Source: Mycobacterium sp. SM1
GTDB taxonomy: Bacteria; Actinomycetota; Actinomycetes; Mycobacteriales; Mycobacteriaceae
Assembly: GCF_018361265.1 (NCBI RefSeq)
Contig: NZ_JAFLNH010000001.1
Span: 1,426,001 to 1,490,000, forward strand
Length of the DNA stretch: 64,000 nt
Direction of reading: 5' to 3'
Positions within the stretch are counted from its first letter, which is position 1. The number at the start of each line of letters is the position of its first letter. Under the pieces are notes generated by a model, which searched no databases, had not been told where the DNA came from, and saw nothing but the letters and a program-made list of their open reading frames with translations. Shown piece after piece: positions 28,448 to 39,526 of this stretch. The position numbers and the translations under genes were made by a program.

Positions 28448-29977
28448 TTAGAACCGGATATTGCGGATCATGTCGTAGACGCTGGCGATCCACAACAGCA
28501 ACGGGATGATCGCGGCGATCGCGGCCCCGTCGACCAATTCGAGGATGCGCTTGGTCACCGGCGAGACGCGATGCACCCCTTGGGTTGCCCCGATCACGAT
28601 CAAGGCGACGAGACCCGCCGCCAGATAGCTGCTCACTATCAGCCAGGCGCTGTGCGGATACCAGTGGCTCACCTTGGCGGCCACGCCCGTCGGGATGGCC
28701 ACCGTGGCGGCCAGCAGCGCCCAGGCGCACCAGCGCTCGGCGTACAGCCGCGACCGGAACCCGCACACCGTCGTCACCAGGGCGGCCACCACCAAGCTGT
28801 GCACGAAGAAATGCCCCCGCACCACCACGGCCACGGCGCCGGCCGCCAGCACGGCCGTGCCGGCCGCGACAAAACCGATCAACAGCTGGCGCGCCAGTCG
28901 GCTGCGCTCGGTCAGCCGAGCCGCCGACTCGGGCACCGACGCGATAATGGCCTGCCAGGTCGGTGACTCTTCCGCCGCCTCAGGGGTCTCGACGGGGTCC
29001 AGCAGCTCTTCGTGGCCGACGGTCTCACCGGGAGCGGGAATCGGCGGCAGCGCGATGCGGGCAACCGCGACGGTCAGCTTGGCCGCATTTGTCACAGTGA
29101 ACAGCCCAAAAACGATGGCACCCGCCGGCACCCAGTACTGCCAGCCGTAACCATACGCAATGCCCGCCGCGGTGACCGCGACCGCAATGACAGCCATGAA
29201 CGCCGCCAGCTCGGCGCGCCGGCGCGGCCCACCGCGCGTCGCCAGCGTCAAGAGCAGAACGGCGGCAGCGGCGCCCGCTATTTGCGGCGCCCCGAGCGAG
29301 CCGACGCCACGCGGCAGCGGCACCGCCAGCGCCACCGCGGTCGCGACCACCGGGAAGGCCGCGAGCAGCAGGCTCTCCGCGAAGTCCAGGCTCCGGTAGC
29401 GATTCTTGGCGACCAGGCTGCTCAGCAGCAGAACGAGCCCGAAAGCGCCCAGCGCCGGCGCCCACACCAGCCACTGGCCGGTGCTGCGCCACGCCAGCAC
29501 CGAAAGCACGCTTACCGCCAGTGCCACAACCGGAATTGCGACCCCAACAAAGCGTTTCAAGGCGGCCCGGTCGAACTCGGGCGACTCGTCGAGCACCGCG
29601 ATCGCGTCGATGACATCTTCGACCAGCGGCCGGTAGCGTTCCGTGCGGCTAACCGAAACCAAGGTCAGCAACGATCCGTCGACCACCCCGGCGTCGTCGA
29701 GCGACTCGTCGAGCTTCAACGGCGGCGCGCCCGGGCGCGCGAACGCCCACCTGCCCTGAGCCTTGAAATCAAAGCCGGCCAGCACCTCGGGCGGGGTGTC
29801 TTCGAGCAACTCGGCCAGTACGGCGACGGTCTCGTCGATGTAAACCTCGATCGGTGTCGACGACGGCAACACCAGGTCGGTCATTCGCCTGCCGGTAAGG
29901 ATGGTCACCCGGGTGGTCGCCGGTTTGCCGGGTGCGGAAGCCCCGGCGCCGACCGGGGCGGCAACGGGCGCGCTCAA
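28448..29977 (-). CDS. eccD1: ESX-1 core channel subunit EccD1
   Basis: Predicted 509 residues (Rv3877 is 511). An N-terminal ubiquitin-like domain (RVTILTGRRMTDLVLPSS to LTLVSVSRTERYRPL) is followed by about eleven transmembrane helices. EccD dimers form the central membrane part of the ESX translocon. The start is TTG at 29977, which overlaps the espI stop as TTGA and gives an N-terminus (SAPVAAPVGAG) like that of M. tuberculosis EccD1. A longer frame upstream lies inside espI and is a shadow. The C-terminus DMIRNIRF matches the family. Confidence 0.95.
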   Translation of the reverse strand: MSAPVAAPVGAGASAPGKPATTRVTILTGRRMTDLVLPSSTPIEVYIDETVAVLAELLEDTPPEVLAGFDFKAQGRWAFARPGAPPLKLDESLDDAGVVDGSLLTLVSVSRTERYRPLVEDVIDAIAVLDESPEFDRAALKRFVGVAIPVVALAVSVLSVLAWRSTGQWLVWAPALGAFGLVLLLSSLVAKNRYRSLDFAESLLLAAFPVVATAVALAVPLPRGVGSLGAPQIAGAAAAVLLLTLATRGGPRRRAELAAFMAVIAVAVTAAGIAYGYGWQYWVPAGAIVFGLFTVTNAAKLTVAVARIALPPIPAPGETVGHEELLDPVETPEAAEESPTWQAIIASVPESAARLTERSRLARQLLIGFVAAGTAVLAAGAVAVVVRGHFFVHSLVVAALVTTVCGFRSRLYAERWCAWALLAATVAIPTGVAAKVSHWYPHSAWLIVSSYLAAGLVALIVIGATQGVHRVSPVTKRILELVDGAAIAAIIPLLLWIASVYDMIRNIRF

Positions 29978-31350
29978 CGCCGGTCGGCCCGATCGAAGTC
30001 GTCGGACAGGGCGGCGGCCAATTCGACGATCCGGCGCCGGAAGGTGGAGCCGAGCAGGTCGAGTTCGATCTCGGTCCCGGCCGCGATGTGTCTGTCCCAG
30101 GGCAACACGACAACCCGCCCGGGCTGAAGATGTCCCTCGAACTGTTGCACCAGGTCGCCGACGTCCAGGTTGGGCTTGCCCGGCACTACGTGGTTGATCA
30201 CCACGCACGCGCGAGCGAGCAGATCCTGGTACCCGTTTTGCCGCAGCCAGTCCATGGCGACCGCCGCCTGCCGCGCGCCGTCGATCGACGCACTGGCGAC
30301 GATCACCACGCTGGACACCGTTGAGAGCACCGCGCGCGTCGCCGGATCGAACAGGCTTGACCCGCAGTCGGCCAGCACGAGGTTGTAGAACTTCGAGACC
30401 ACCTCGGTGGCGCCCTGCCAGTCCTCGTCGTTGAACGCGCGCTTCGCCACGCTGTAGTCCTCTGCGGACAGCACCTCGAGGTTGGCGGCATTCATGTTGG
30501 TATGCGCGCGGATGTCGTTGTAGCGCGACAATTCCTTGTCCGCGAGCAGGTCTGCTATGGTCGCGGCCGACTGGCGTCCCGCGCGATCCGCGAGATTTCC
30601 GGCGCCGGGATCGGCGTCGATAGCCAGGATCCGATCACCCCGGACTTTGGCCAGCGCCGAGCCCAGCGCGACCGTGACGGCGGTTTTGCCCACGCCTCCC
30701 TTGAGGCCCAGGATGGCGATCTGATACGAGTCGCGGGCGTTGCGGCGGACCCGGCTGTGCAAGTCGATTTCGTAAAGCTCGTCAGGGGATAGCCCGAGGT
30801 TGATCCGCGTCAGCAGGTAGAGCCAATGCCGCCAGCCTCGTTGCGAGGGCATCTTGACGGCCGACTTGACACCGACATGCGACAACGCGTCGATCGCTCG
30901 ATAATTGCCGAGCGTCGCGGCCGAGGTCTGCATCGGTTGGCTCGGCGGCGGTGGGGCGACCCGCCAGCCGCCGGTGGCTTGCGGATACGCGTTGGCGAAA
31001 TGCTGCGACGGGGCAGGCGCGGGCTGAGCGGGCGGTGGCGGGGGTGGGGGCGTGCGCAGTTGTTCGAACCGCGCGACCGGGACTTTGCCCAGGGGTGGCG
31101 CCGCGTTAGGTTGGGCTTGCCGCGCAGGCGGACTCGAGAACCTTGCCTGCTGCGGTTGCGTCTGGGTCGGTGGTGTCGGCGGCAATTGCGGCTCCCCGAC
31201 GGGAATCGGCGGCGCGTCGCCGCCAATCGGTGAGCGCGCCGGAGCGGACGGTGGCGTAGAGCGCAGGATCTCATCCAGGCTCACCTGCGCTGTCACATCG
31301 CCGGGCGTCTCGTCGGGAGTGTTGAAGAGTCGGTCATAGTCGGCCGACAT
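29974..31350 (-). CDS. espI: ESX-1 associated ATPase-like protein EspI
   Basis: Predicted 458 residues (Rv3876 is 666, with a much longer Pro-rich region). The N-terminal 150 residues are Pro/Gln-rich. The C-terminal part is a MinD/ParA-like P-loop domain with a deviant Walker A (LKGGVGKTA) and an IDADPGAGNL segment. EspI is reported to down-regulate ESX-1 secretion when ATP is low, and is not essential for it. ATG at 31350 follows GAGG. A GTG at 31356 is an alternative. The stop overlaps the eccD1 start. It lies downstream of esxA across a stem-loop. Confidence 0.93.
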   Translation of the reverse strand: MSADYDRLFNTPDETPGDVTAQVSLDEILRSTPPSAPARSPIGGDAPPIPVGEPQLPPTPPTQTQPQQARFSSPPARQAQPNAAPPLGKVPVARFEQLRTPPPPPPPAQPAPAPSQHFANAYPQATGGWRVAPPPPSQPMQTSAATLGNYRAIDALSHVGVKSAVKMPSQRGWRHWLYLLTRINLGLSPDELYEIDLHSRVRRNARDSYQIAILGLKGGVGKTAVTVALGSALAKVRGDRILAIDADPGAGNLADRAGRQSAATIADLLADKELSRYNDIRAHTNMNAANLEVLSAEDYSVAKRAFNDEDWQGATEVVSKFYNLVLADCGSSLFDPATRAVLSTVSSVVIVASASIDGARQAAVAMDWLRQNGYQDLLARACVVINHVVPGKPNLDVGDLVQQFEGHLQPGRVVVLPWDRHIAAGTEIELDLLGSTFRRRIVELAAALSDDFDRADRR

Positions 31351-31391
31351 GAGCACCTCTCACATCATGTTGATTCGGATAGCGGAGTGAG

Positions 31392-31432
31392 TGAGGTGGG
31401 CGTATTCCCCCGTGGATGAACCGCCCACCTCA
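31392..31432 (-). terminator. Stem-loop between esxA and espI
   Basis: A perfect 10-bp inverted repeat (TGAGGTGGGC and GCCCACCTCA) with a 21-nt loop lies just after the esxA stop, in the transcript orientation of the operon. There is no U-tract. It could be a partial terminator or a 3' stabilising structure that sets the high esxBA to espI expression ratio. That role is inference. Confidence 0.6.
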
Positions 31433-31449
31433 GGCTCCGTCGTAGGATT

Positions 31450-31737
31450 CTAGGCAAACATGCCGGTGACGCCGGCTTCGGTCTGAGCCATCGTCTGGCT
31501 GGACTCGCTGATCGTCTGGGCGAGGTTCTGCAGCGCAGCGTTCAGCTCGGCGGCGGTGTTGTCCCAGCGCATCTGGACCGCTTGGTACGCCTCTGAGCCC
31601 GAGCCGCCCCACACCGCCGCAAGCGAGGCGAGTGAGCCCTTGCCCTCGTCGAGGAGGCCGTGGGTGGTCTGAACGGCACCCTGGATGTCGCTGGCCCCGC
31701 CTTCGATGCCGGCGAAGTTCCATAGCTGTTCGGTCAT
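31450..31737 (-). CDS. esxA: ESAT-6, ESX-1 secreted WXG100 protein
   Basis: Predicted 95 residues, exactly the ESAT-6 length. It has the conserved opening MTEQ.WNFAGIE, the helix-turn-helix WGG motif in [11 protein letters not shown], and the ending [10 protein letters not shown]. It forms a heterodimer with EsxB, is exported through ESX-1, and is tied to membrane damage during infection. Internal residues differ at many positions from the M. tuberculosis protein. It is directly downstream of esxB with a 31-bp gap. Confidence 0.97.
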   Translation of the reverse strand: MTEQLWNFAGIEGGASDIQGAVQTTHGLLDEGKGSLASLAAVWGGSGSEAYQAVQMRWDNTAAELNAALQNLAQTISESSQTMAQTEAGVTGMFA

Positions 31738-31768
31738 GTTGTTGCTCCGTTTCTCCTGGTGGTGTGGG

Positions 31769-32071
31769 TCAGATGTGCATCGCCGCCGACAACGTCGAGG
31801 ATTGCTCTTCGTCCGTCGAGGTGTAGTGCATACCGGCGGTGTGGATGTTGGTGGAAATGTCGTTCAGTTCCTGAATCTGCTGGTTAGCGGCTTCTTGGAA
31901 ACGCATCAGCGCGGCCTGAGCGGCCTGGCCTGCCTGGCCGTGCCACTGCCCGGCGAGGGCGCCGGCGGTCGCCTCGACATGCGCGATCACGCCCTTGAGC
32001 TCGCCGGAGATCCGCTCGAAGTTGCTGGCCTCCTTGGCGAGGACAGCAGCATCAGTGTTCATCTGTGCCAT
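31769..32071 (-). CDS. esxB: CFP-10, ESX-1 secreted WXG100 protein
   Basis: Predicted 100 residues, the CFP-10 length. It has [23 protein letters not shown] at the start (shown here only as a family landmark), the QWHGQAG WxG turn, and a C-terminal YTSTDEEQ carrying the YxxxD export motif recognised by EccCb1. It is the export partner of EsxA. ATG at 32071 is preferred over an upstream in-frame start because it gives the family N-terminus. It lies 90 bp after PPE68. Confidence 0.97.
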   Translation of the reverse strand: MAQMNTDAAVLAKEASNFERISGELKGVIAHVEATAGALAGQWHGQAGQAAQAALMRFQEAANQQIQELNDISTNIHTAGMHYTSTDEEQSSTLSAAMHI

Positions 32072-32161
32072 TGCTGGACCACTTTCTCTTCTTCCTGTTG
32101 TCCTCGCCATCGGCGATGGCGAGTCTTCCGGCCTGGATGGCCGGCAAGCTTTGGTGAGGGG

Positions 32162-33535
32162 CTACCAGTCGTCGTCTTCGTCGTCACCCAGATCCTGGGC
32201 AAGCGGCGCGGGTGCCACCAGGCCCGCCTTGGAGCCACCCGTGGTCGGGGCGTGGCCCATCATGCCCATCGGGCCCATACCCCCGCTACCGGCGCCGACC
32301 GGGGCCACACCACCCGTCGTCGACGAGCCAGCGGCAGCGGCCGGTGCGACCGCCGCGGGTGTCACCGGGTGCTCGACCCTGTCGACCAACTTGGCCAACA
32401 GCGGCGTGCGGGGCGCGGACCCGCCAGCGCCGGGCAGCGCTGCCGCTCGCATCAGTCCGGCGCCGGCACTGGCCCCGGAGCCACCGGCTAGTGGGTGGTT
32501 CGACAGCGGGCTGGCCCCGATGAGACCCATCTGCGCGCCCTGCATGCCCTGACCGCCGTGCCCACCCATCTGGCTGAACAGCGACGTCACCTGCTGCAGC
32601 GGCTGGGTCAACTGCTGCATCGGGCTGCCCATCTGCCCCATCTGCTGCGGAATCTGCCCAAGCTGCTGCGGAATCTGGGCCACTTGCGAACCCAGCTGAG
32701 ACATCATCTGCGTTGCCTGCTGGGTTGCCTGCTGCGGGGCCTGCTGCTGCTCCTGCTGGCTTGCCGCGGTCTGCGCCTGCCCCGCCGCCTGGCTCGCCGG
32801 CCCTTCCGCGTCCGTGGCGGCTTGGTCGACCAGGTCGGCTCCCCGGCCTCCCTGCAGCCCCGCTGATTCGGCGGTAGCTTGGCCGGTGACGTGGGCAAAC
32901 ACCGCGTCACGGGCGACCGCCCCCGGCGCTGACGCGGCGATCCGGCCCAACGACGCGCCCAAGGCGGCCTCTCCCACCCCGGGAATGACGATCGGCGTCA
33001 TCGGCGCGATCGGCTCGAACAGGGTATTGAGCACGGTCTCCGCCTGATAGGCGTCCATTGCGCCGGCAGCCTGATTCCACATGCGGATGAAGTAGTCGGC
33101 CTCGTTGATCCCGATCGGCACCGTGTTGATGCCGAGGAAATTCGTGGCCTCCAGGACGGCGTGGGTGATGTGGTTCTGCTCGATCTCCTCCAGCGGCGGC
33201 GTCGTTGCCATCGCGGTGGTGTAGGCCGCGGCCTGCGCCGCCGCCTGCATCGCGCGTTTCTGCGCCTGCATCGCCACGGTCTGCAACCAGGCGACCATCG
33301 GCATAGTAGCCGACACCGCGCGTTCGCTGCCCATCCCCGTCCACGCCCCGCTTAGCGCGCCGAGGCTGCTGGCCAATTCGGCGGCCTGAGTCTCTAACGC
33401 CAGCGCCAGCGCCTGCCATCCCTCGGCGGCCTGCAACATCGGGCCTGCTCCCGCCCCGGCCATCAGCCGCGCGGTGTTCAGCTCCGGTGGCATCGCGTGC
33501 CACAGCATGCTGACGAATTCGGCCATTGAGGGCAT
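32162..33535 (-). CDS. PPE68: PPE68 family protein of ESX-1
   Basis: Predicted 457 residues (Rv3873 is 368). The N-terminal PPE domain has the [11 protein letters not shown] motif and a WxG-type turn (GAWTGMG). The C-terminal half has Gln-rich repeats ([21 protein letters not shown]) and Gly/Ala-rich sequence. It ends in an acidic GDDEDDDW. It should pair with PE35 and bind EspG1 for delivery to the secretion complex. The extra length compared with Rv3873 lies in the low-complexity C-terminal half. An internal start at 33526 (MAEF) is an alternative. Confidence 0.95.
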   Translation of the reverse strand: MPSMAEFVSMLWHAMPPELNTARLMAGAGAGPMLQAAEGWQALALALETQAAELASSLGALSGAWTGMGSERAVSATMPMVAWLQTVAMQAQKRAMQAAAQAAAYTTAMATTPPLEEIEQNHITHAVLEATNFLGINTVPIGINEADYFIRMWNQAAGAMDAYQAETVLNTLFEPIAPMTPIVIPGVGEAALGASLGRIAASAPGAVARDAVFAHVTGQATAESAGLQGGRGADLVDQAATDAEGPASQAAGQAQTAASQQEQQQAPQQATQQATQMMSQLGSQVAQIPQQLGQIPQQMGQMGSPMQQLTQPLQQVTSLFSQMGGHGGQGMQGAQMGLIGASPLSNHPLAGGSGASAGAGLMRAAALPGAGGSAPRTPLLAKLVDRVEHPVTPAAVAPAAAAGSSTTGGVAPVGAGSGGMGPMGMMGHAPTTGGSKAGLVAPAPLAQDLGDDEDDDW

Positions 33536-33581
33536 GGTGAGCCGACCTGGATCTCGACGTGCTGGGTTTGACGGGCTATGG

Positions 33582-33878
33582 CTATGTCAACGTGGCGGCG
33601 CTGGCCCCGTCGACGGCGGTGTACATTCCGGCGATCTCGAGATATGCCGCGCCCGCGCGCATGAGCTCTTCCTGCGCGAACGAGTTGAGCGCCAGGGTCT
33701 CGACGCCCTCACTGGCGAAGGACATCGCGGCCTGCGCCGACACCTCGTCGGCTCCGGCCGGTGCCAGCCCGGTGACCGCCGCCGAAGCCGCCGATCCCGC
33801 GGCCAGACCACGAGTGCCGTTGGCGATTACCTCCGAAGCGATGCCGACGGCGGCCGGATCGAATGACATAGGTTGCAT
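33582..33878 (-). CDS. PE35: PE35 family protein of ESX-1
   Basis: Predicted 98 residues from the ATG at 33878 (PE35 of M. tuberculosis is 99). It has [14 protein letters not shown], a PE family core segment, and YTAVDGASA giving the YxxxD export motif. Four in-frame starts are close together (GTG 33896 and ATG 33887, 33878, 33869). I picked 33878 because AAGGGG lies nine bases ahead. It pairs with PPE68, 46 bp downstream. The upstream region carries an unusual palindrome and tandem repeat. Confidence 0.93.
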   Translation of the reverse strand: MQPMSFDPAAVGIASEVIANGTRGLAAGSAASAAVTGLAPAGADEVSAQAAMSFASEGVETLALNSFAQEELMRAGAAYLEIAGMYTAVDGASAATLT

Positions 33879-33909
33879 GTGCTCCATCCCCTTCACTTTT
33901 GTGACTATG

Positions 33910-33950
33910 AATCTATTTATGGAATCTATTTATGGCCCATAGATGGGCCA
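33910..33950. promoter_or_regulatory. Tandem 13-bp repeats and 18-bp palindrome upstream of PE35
   Basis: Two adjacent copies of AATCTATTTATGG (33910-33922 and 33923-33935) run into TGGCCCATAGATGGGCCA (33933-33950), which has perfect 8-bp arms around AG. A further TGGCC box follows at 33956-33960. The cluster is 30-75 bp ahead of PE35 in an AT-rich patch, where a promoter or operator for PE35-PPE68-esxBA would be expected. The role is inference. Confidence 0.6.
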
Positions 33951-34071
33951 TTTATTGGCCATTGACGCGGTCGGGTGGGTCCGGCGGGGAAGATCTCCCC
34001 GGAGCGGGTGTCCTGGCTCCTTTCCGTGTGCGGTGTGCGCCTCGCGTTGGCGAAAACCCGTCGAATAGATC

Positions 34072-35847
34072 CTAACCGGACCCCAGGGGTGCTGCAGACA
34101 CTTCTTCTGGGGGATCGATATAGGCGGCCTGGATAACCTCTTTGCCGTCCGGTGAGACGAGAAATGCCTGGCCAGGAGGCCTTCGCTTGATCTTGATCTC
34201 CTTGGATGGGAATTCCTGCTGGTCGCCGGACAGGAACAGGGTGGGCGATCCGGCCCCGAACGCGGCACCGACGAACCTGTCCATGGTGGCGCGGTGCGCT
34301 TGGCTCATTTGGCAGGTGACGATGATGTGCAACCCGATGTCCTGCGCCGCCGGAAGCAGTGGGAACAGCGGCGTCATTGGCGGGATCGCTCCGCTGGCCG
34401 CCATGATCATGTGCCAGTCGTCGACCAGCAGGACGATGTCGGGTCCCCTCCACCATGACCGGGACCGTAGCTGCGACGTTGTCAGGTTGGCGGGCGGCAA
34501 CCGCTTGGTTAAAGCCTCTGCCAGGGCTTTGATGGAGGCATCCAGCGCCGCGTTGTTGCGGTTGACCGCGCCCGCATCGAGCAGATGGCTGTCCGGCACC
34601 GCCTCCAGCAGGCCGGAGCGGTAGTCGGCCAGCATGAACCGAACCTGCGCCGGACTGTTGCGGGCGCAGATCGCCCGCGCGACCGCGTGCGCGATGCGTG
34701 TTTTGCCCGACTTGGCCGCACCAAAGATCAGCAAATGCGGCGACAGGTGCATGTGGGCGTAGGCCACCTGCAGATCCGATTCGCGCACACCGATCGGTAT
34801 CGTCCAGCGGGTCCGGTAGTCGGCGTCCGGCCCCGGCGGGTTAGGGTCGAGTTGGTGGAGGTAGATGCGGTCCGGTAGCACCCTGACCTGCGGCGCTTCC
34901 TGGGTGTGAGCGGCCGCGATCTGTCGTACCGCTGCTGACAGGGCCTCCACCAGACCGTCGGCGCTGTGCACCCCGTCGAGCCGCGGCACTCCGATCATCA
35001 GATGGTGCTTCTCGATCGAGATCGCCCGGCCGGGCCGATTCGCCGGAATCTCCTTGGTCATACGGTCGACCTGGGTTTCGTTGATGTCACCGAGCCGGAA
35101 CTCGATTTTGGTGTTCAGATAGTCACGAACCCGGTTTTTCAATTCCGTCCAGCGCGGCGTGGAGATGACCGTGTGAACCCCGAAGGCAAGCCCCTGCCCG
35201 GCCAGATCCTGCACGATGGGCTCCAGGTCGGGAAACTCTGACACAAAGGCCGGCCACCCGTCGATGACCAAGAACACGTCACCGAAGGGGTCGGCCGCGG
35301 CGGGATGGCTCGGGTCGTTGCGCATCTGCCTATACGCGGCCATCGAGCCGACCCGATACTGCTTGAATATGCTTTCCCGTTGCCGCAGAACGCCCTTCAT
35401 TTCCGCGACCATTCGGTTGACCCGGTCGGGTTCCGATCGGGTTGCCACCCCGCCGACGTGGGGAAGGTCTTCAAGATAGATCAAGCCGCCACCGCCGAGG
35501 TCGACGCAGTAGAACTGGACATCACGCGGTGAGTGGGTCGCCGCCGCCGACAGGACCATCGTTTGCAGAAGCGTCGACTTACCGGTCTGCGGGGCCCCAC
35601 CGATCGCCACGTTGCCACCGGCGGCGGAGACGTCGATCCCCCAGACCGCTTGGCGGTGCCGGCGCGGCTCGTCCATGATCCCCAACGGGAAGCGCAACGG
35701 TTGCCGGTGGTCGCGCTCGATGAGCTCGTTCAGCGGTGTCGGATCGGTCAATGGCGGCAACCACATCCGATAGGCACGTGATTCGTCGGTGGCTAGCTGG
35801 TCGAGTATGACTTCACGGAGCACGCGGGTGTGCGGTTCGGCGGTCAT
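34072..35847 (-). CDS. eccCb1: ESX-1 FtsK/SpoIIIE-type ATPase EccCb1
   Basis: Predicted 591 residues, the same length as Rv3871. It contains the second and third ATPase domains of the split EccC: Walker [10 protein letters not shown] near residue 85 and GAAKSGKTR near 375. The last domain is the known binding site for the EsxB C-terminal signal. It is cytosolic and works with EccCa1 as the secretion motor. The ATG overlaps the eccCa1 stop (ATGA). Confidence 0.97.
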   Translation of the reverse strand: MTAEPHTRVLREVILDQLATDESRAYRMWLPPLTDPTPLNELIERDHRQPLRFPLGIMDEPRRHRQAVWGIDVSAAGGNVAIGGAPQTGKSTLLQTMVLSAAATHSPRDVQFYCVDLGGGGLIYLEDLPHVGGVATRSEPDRVNRMVAEMKGVLRQRESIFKQYRVGSMAAYRQMRNDPSHPAAADPFGDVFLVIDGWPAFVSEFPDLEPIVQDLAGQGLAFGVHTVISTPRWTELKNRVRDYLNTKIEFRLGDINETQVDRMTKEIPANRPGRAISIEKHHLMIGVPRLDGVHSADGLVEALSAAVRQIAAAHTQEAPQVRVLPDRIYLHQLDPNPPGPDADYRTRWTIPIGVRESDLQVAYAHMHLSPHLLIFGAAKSGKTRIAHAVARAICARNSPAQVRFMLADYRSGLLEAVPDSHLLDAGAVNRNNAALDASIKALAEALTKRLPPANLTTSQLRSRSWWRGPDIVLLVDDWHMIMAASGAIPPMTPLFPLLPAAQDIGLHIIVTCQMSQAHRATMDRFVGAAFGAGSPTLFLSGDQQEFPSKEIKIKRRPPGQAFLVSPDGKEVIQAAYIDPPEEVSAAPLGSG

Positions 35848-38081
35848 GAGATCATCTCTGTGTCGAAGATCGGCGCCGCGGTGAATTGGTGGATGCGCAC
35901 GTCACGACGGCGAACGCGCGCGCTGGGCTGGTCGACCTCACCGTTGGTCTCGGCCCGAACGGTGGGAACGTAGGGGTCTCCGGTGTAGCAGGCCTTGAAC
36001 TTGACCGGGTCTTCCATGCCAACCCGCAGAAACCCGACACCGGCCTCTTTGTTGGTGATGTATTGGGCTTCCGGCGTTCCGATCACCGCTTTGGACTCCG
36101 TCGAGCTGGTGGTGCGTAGCGCGATGCGGTAGGTGAGGTTGGGCTCCAGCTTGTCGATGCGCGTGCCACCCGTGTTCAGCGACTGAGTGGCCAACAGCAG
36201 ATGCACCCGCAGCGATCGCCCGACACGACAGATCCGGTCGAACAACCCGATGAAGTCGGGGTGGTTCGCCAGCAGCTCGGCGAACTCGTCTACCACCACG
36301 AAAAGCGTTGGCAGCGGTGGCAGGTCAGCCCCGCGCTCGCGGTGCTTCTCGTATTCGGCCACACCCGAGAGCGCTCCGGCCGCGCCCACCTGCATCCCGG
36401 CCTGGCGCAAGATCGACTGCCGGCGGTCGAGTTCACCGGTCAAGACTTCGCCCATCCGGCTGACGAGTTCGGCCTCCTCCTCCATGTTGGTCACCACGGC
36501 GGTGGTGTGCGGAAGCCGTTCCATGCCCAGGAACGTCGACCCCCCCTTGAAGTCGGTCAGCAGCACGTTGACCTGGTCGGGGTGATGCGTGGCCACCAAC
36601 GACAGGATGAGGGTGCGTAAAAACTCCGACTTACCCGATCCGGTGGTGCCGATCAGCATGCCGTGCGGCCCGGCGCCGAACTCCGCGCCCTCCTTGATGT
36701 CGAGGTAGATGACGTCGCCGGTCTTGAGCTCGTGGCCGAACGGTATCCGCAGCCGGTCGCGGTCGGTGTCGGCGAACATCCGCCAGCGCCGTGGCGTGAC
36801 CTCCTCAACCGATGCGGCGCCGACTAATTGGTGCCATTCGGTCGCGACCTTTTTCTGCACCCGCGTGTTCTTGTCGATGATGGTGCCCGTGATCGACCAC
36901 CCGGCCAGCTTGCGCGCGATGCGGGTGGCCTGCTGCGGTGACAGCGCGTCGGTGGTCGTTGTCACCTGCCGGAACGACTGGTTGGGCAGTCGGTCGTCGG
37001 CGGTCCCGTCTTTGTCCACCCGGATGCGATACGCCGAGCCACGGTGATTCCCCAAGGTGATCACGGTGACACCGGCCCTGCCGTCCATCGGAAACCCGGC
37101 CCTGCCGCCGGTGAGGTCAATGACCACGACATAGGGTCCGGCGGCGGCCGAATCGGGGGTATGCGGACCGCGTGCCGCCAAGTCACTGAGCCCGTCGGGG
37201 CGGGTGAAGATCATCCGGGTGAAACCCGCCGCGTCGGTGTCGGTTTGGTGTTGGACATGCGGGAGCCATTTCACCCAGGACCACTCCGGGTCCTCCGGGT
37301 TGTCGATGAGCACCCGCATCTGCAGCAGGTCCGGGGGATGGAAGACGGCCAGGTGGCAGATAATCGCCCGGAGCAACGCCGCGGCGCCAGCCGGGTCTCC
37401 ACCGACGGCGACTGTCGGAAAAGTCCGTAGTTGCACCAGTTTCGGGCAGTCGTGGATAAGGCCGTGGGTGCGCAGGAACTTCATCACCCACAGGTGGCTC
37501 ACCGGTTCCAGGTACGGCTGCGGCGCGGACTCGGGTCCGGCCAATTCGCCGCCGAGGGTGGGCTTGAGAAGCCGGTCCACCGCGGGCTCGGAACCGAGCC
37601 CGATCCGGGTGGCCGCAAAAAAGTCGGCATTGGCGGGGCGGGACCATTGCCGGTCGGTGCCGACGATCGACAGCAGGTCGTCTGGATGGGGCGCGTGGTA
37701 GTTGAAAAACGCCACCTGGGCGCTGGCCGATGACGTCACGCGGGTCCGCAAGCCGGCCAAGTAGCGCAGGTATTCCTTGCGATCGGCGTTGATCTCCGGC
37801 ACCTTTTTGCCGCCGGGACCGCCGCCGGCCATGAAGCCTACCGTCGCCATGATCATCATCAACGGCATCATCAGCATGTACGGCGACAGCTGCCTGACGC
37901 CGGTGAAGACCATGATCGCGATCATGCCGAGCATGCCGCCGCCCATCACGTATGGAAGGACCTTCTGAATGCCCGACGGGGGAATCTCGACACCGAGGTC
38001 TTCCGGTGGCGCAACACTGATTTCACCCGGCGTCAGCCGTGGCCCCCGTTTGACGATCGGGGTGAACTTTTTAGTCGTCAT
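35844..38081 (-). CDS. eccCa1: ESX-1 membrane ATPase EccCa1
   Basis: Predicted 745 residues (Rv3870 is 747). Two transmembrane helices near residues 40-85 ([33 protein letters not shown]) are followed by a DUF-type stalk domain and the first FtsK-like ATPase domain, with Walker [11 protein letters not shown] and [10 protein letters not shown] as Walker B. ATG at 38081 gives the conserved TTKKFTP start and overlaps the eccB1 stop. A longer upstream frame is not supported. It forms the EccC motor with EccCb1. Confidence 0.97.
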   Translation of the reverse strand: MTTKKFTPIVKRGPRLTPGEISVAPPEDLGVEIPPSGIQKVLPYVMGGGMLGMIAIMVFTGVRQLSPYMLMMPLMMIMATVGFMAGGGPGGKKVPEINADRKEYLRYLAGLRTRVTSSASAQVAFFNYHAPHPDDLLSIVGTDRQWSRPANADFFAATRIGLGSEPAVDRLLKPTLGGELAGPESAPQPYLEPVSHLWVMKFLRTHGLIHDCPKLVQLRTFPTVAVGGDPAGAAALLRAIICHLAVFHPPDLLQMRVLIDNPEDPEWSWVKWLPHVQHQTDTDAAGFTRMIFTRPDGLSDLAARGPHTPDSAAAGPYVVVIDLTGGRAGFPMDGRAGVTVITLGNHRGSAYRIRVDKDGTADDRLPNQSFRQVTTTTDALSPQQATRIARKLAGWSITGTIIDKNTRVQKKVATEWHQLVGAASVEEVTPRRWRMFADTDRDRLRIPFGHELKTGDVIYLDIKEGAEFGAGPHGMLIGTTGSGKSEFLRTLILSLVATHHPDQVNVLLTDFKGGSTFLGMERLPHTTAVVTNMEEEAELVSRMGEVLTGELDRRQSILRQAGMQVGAAGALSGVAEYEKHRERGADLPPLPTLFVVVDEFAELLANHPDFIGLFDRICRVGRSLRVHLLLATQSLNTGGTRIDKLEPNLTYRIALRTTSSTESKAVIGTPEAQYITNKEAGVGFLRVGMEDPVKFKACYTGDPYVPTVRAETNGEVDQPSARVRRRDVRIHQFTAAPIFDTEMIS

Positions 38082-39523
38082 GGTCCGGCTTCCGTGTCTA
38101 GCTTCCGGGGGTTGGGGTCGGCGGGCAGTGTGTCGTGCTCGAGCAAAGCCGCCTGCTTGGACAGCACCGGGCCGTCGACCAACAGCCGCACCACATCCCA
38201 CGGCGCCGCCATGGGTGACGTCAAGCCCAGGACTTTGGCCGTCTCCTGATCCGGCAGCCCGTAACGGACGCCTTGCGGGTCGACGTAATACAACGCCTCA
38301 CCGTGCGCGGGATCTGGCGACTGCAGCCGAATGTATTTACCGCCGTCGATGAAAACGGTCATGTCCCCGCCGACCTGCTTGATGCCGGTGCCCATCGCCG
38401 ACGGCGGGATCGGCAGATGCCGACCACTCAGCACCGCCGTCTTGGGCGCCTGATCGCCGGCTTCGCGCTGCCACGACCAGCACAGCGTGGGCGCGTCGTG
38501 CCGGGACAAAATCATCAGCGGCTGGTCTGGCAGCGGTGAGGCGTACACCCGTTCGGGGATTTTTGCCACCAGGCTCGCTTCCACCAAAGGAGGCGCGAGC
38601 AACCCGAATGAATTGGTTGCCCGCAGCGCAGCCGCCGTGGTGGCGTTGACCCGGGCGACCCCATCCGCAAGCACCAGGAAATTCTGTGGGCCGTTGTCGG
38701 TCTGGGTACGAAAGACCGAACCCACAACCAGATCGGGGGGCAGCCCAACAGAATTCGGCGCGCCCGCCGCGGGCACCAACGGCAATTGCCACGGGCCAGC
38801 GTCCGGCACCGCGTTGTACAGCCCCTCGGAGATGGGCGTCGACTTCGCGGTAACGGGTATGCCCGCCGCGGAGGCGACCGCGCGGTTGGTCAGATCGACC
38901 GCGTGCCGCCCGTTCTTCGTCACCACCCACTCCGTACCCCGGAAAGACACCAGCACCCCCTGATTGGGCCGCATCGGCCCTATCGACGCATTGGTGGCCA
39001 AAGGCATCGCGATCACTGCGGTATCCACCGAAGGGGCAACGCTATCGGGGTTGGTGACGGTGTCGCACAGCGTCCAGTCCGAGGAGGTGTCCGACGAGAC
39101 CGGCGTGGCGTAGGGTGCGCCGGGGATGCCGATGGGCTGCCCCTTGGGCATCTTGTTGAGCTCGTCGGACTTGACGGCCGAAGGGTTGCCCGGGTTCCCG
39201 AGCACCAGGCGGGCCGAGGTCAGGTTATAGACCGGATGCAACTGCCCGGTTCCCGGCAGCACAACATAGAGTTGGTTGGTGGTGCGGTCGACGAGCAGGT
39301 TGTCGCCGCCGCGCCGGCCCAGGGGCTTGAAATAAGCCAGCAGTCCGGCGCCGCCCGCCACCAACACCGCGATGATGATGCCGAGCCCAACCGCCCGACT
39401 GTAGAACTGCAGCGGATCGTCGAACATGCGGGTGTCGCGGCGCACGATCGCGTGCTCGACGCGGCGCAGCAGGAAGCGCCAGCCGCTGACCTGGACCTTG
39501 GTGGTAAGCCGAAAACCTGCCAT
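38078..39523 (-). CDS. eccB1: ESX-1 core component EccB1
   Basis: Predicted 481 residues (Rv3869 is 480). A short cytosolic N-terminus with the family opening ([15 protein letters not shown]) leads to one transmembrane helix near residues 45-66 ([21 protein letters not shown]), then a large periplasmic domain with repeat-like blades and a Cys pair (DWTLCDTV and TLCWSW). EccB forms the periplasmic part of the ESX complex. It overlaps eccCa1 (ATGA) and lies 3 bp after eccA1. Confidence 0.96.
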   Translation of the reverse strand: MAGFRLTTKVQVSGWRFLLRRVEHAIVRRDTRMFDDPLQFYSRAVGLGIIIAVLVAGGAGLLAYFKPLGRRGGDNLLVDRTTNQLYVVLPGTGQLHPVYNLTSARLVLGNPGNPSAVKSDELNKMPKGQPIGIPGAPYATPVSSDTSSDWTLCDTVTNPDSVAPSVDTAVIAMPLATNASIGPMRPNQGVLVSFRGTEWVVTKNGRHAVDLTNRAVASAAGIPVTAKSTPISEGLYNAVPDAGPWQLPLVPAAGAPNSVGLPPDLVVGSVFRTQTDNGPQNFLVLADGVARVNATTAAALRATNSFGLLAPPLVEASLVAKIPERVYASPLPDQPLMILSRHDAPTLCWSWQREAGDQAPKTAVLSGRHLPIPPSAMGTGIKQVGGDMTVFIDGGKYIRLQSPDPAHGEALYYVDPQGVRYGLPDQETAKVLGLTSPMAAPWDVVRLLVDGPVLSKQAALLEHDTLPADPNPRKLDTEAGP

Positions 39524-39526
39524 GTG

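Noticed and set aside
32163..32491. Plus-strand frame over the PPE68 and EsxB genes as a separate gene
   Set aside because: Both genes are certain on the minus strand, and the plus-strand translation has no coherent domain.
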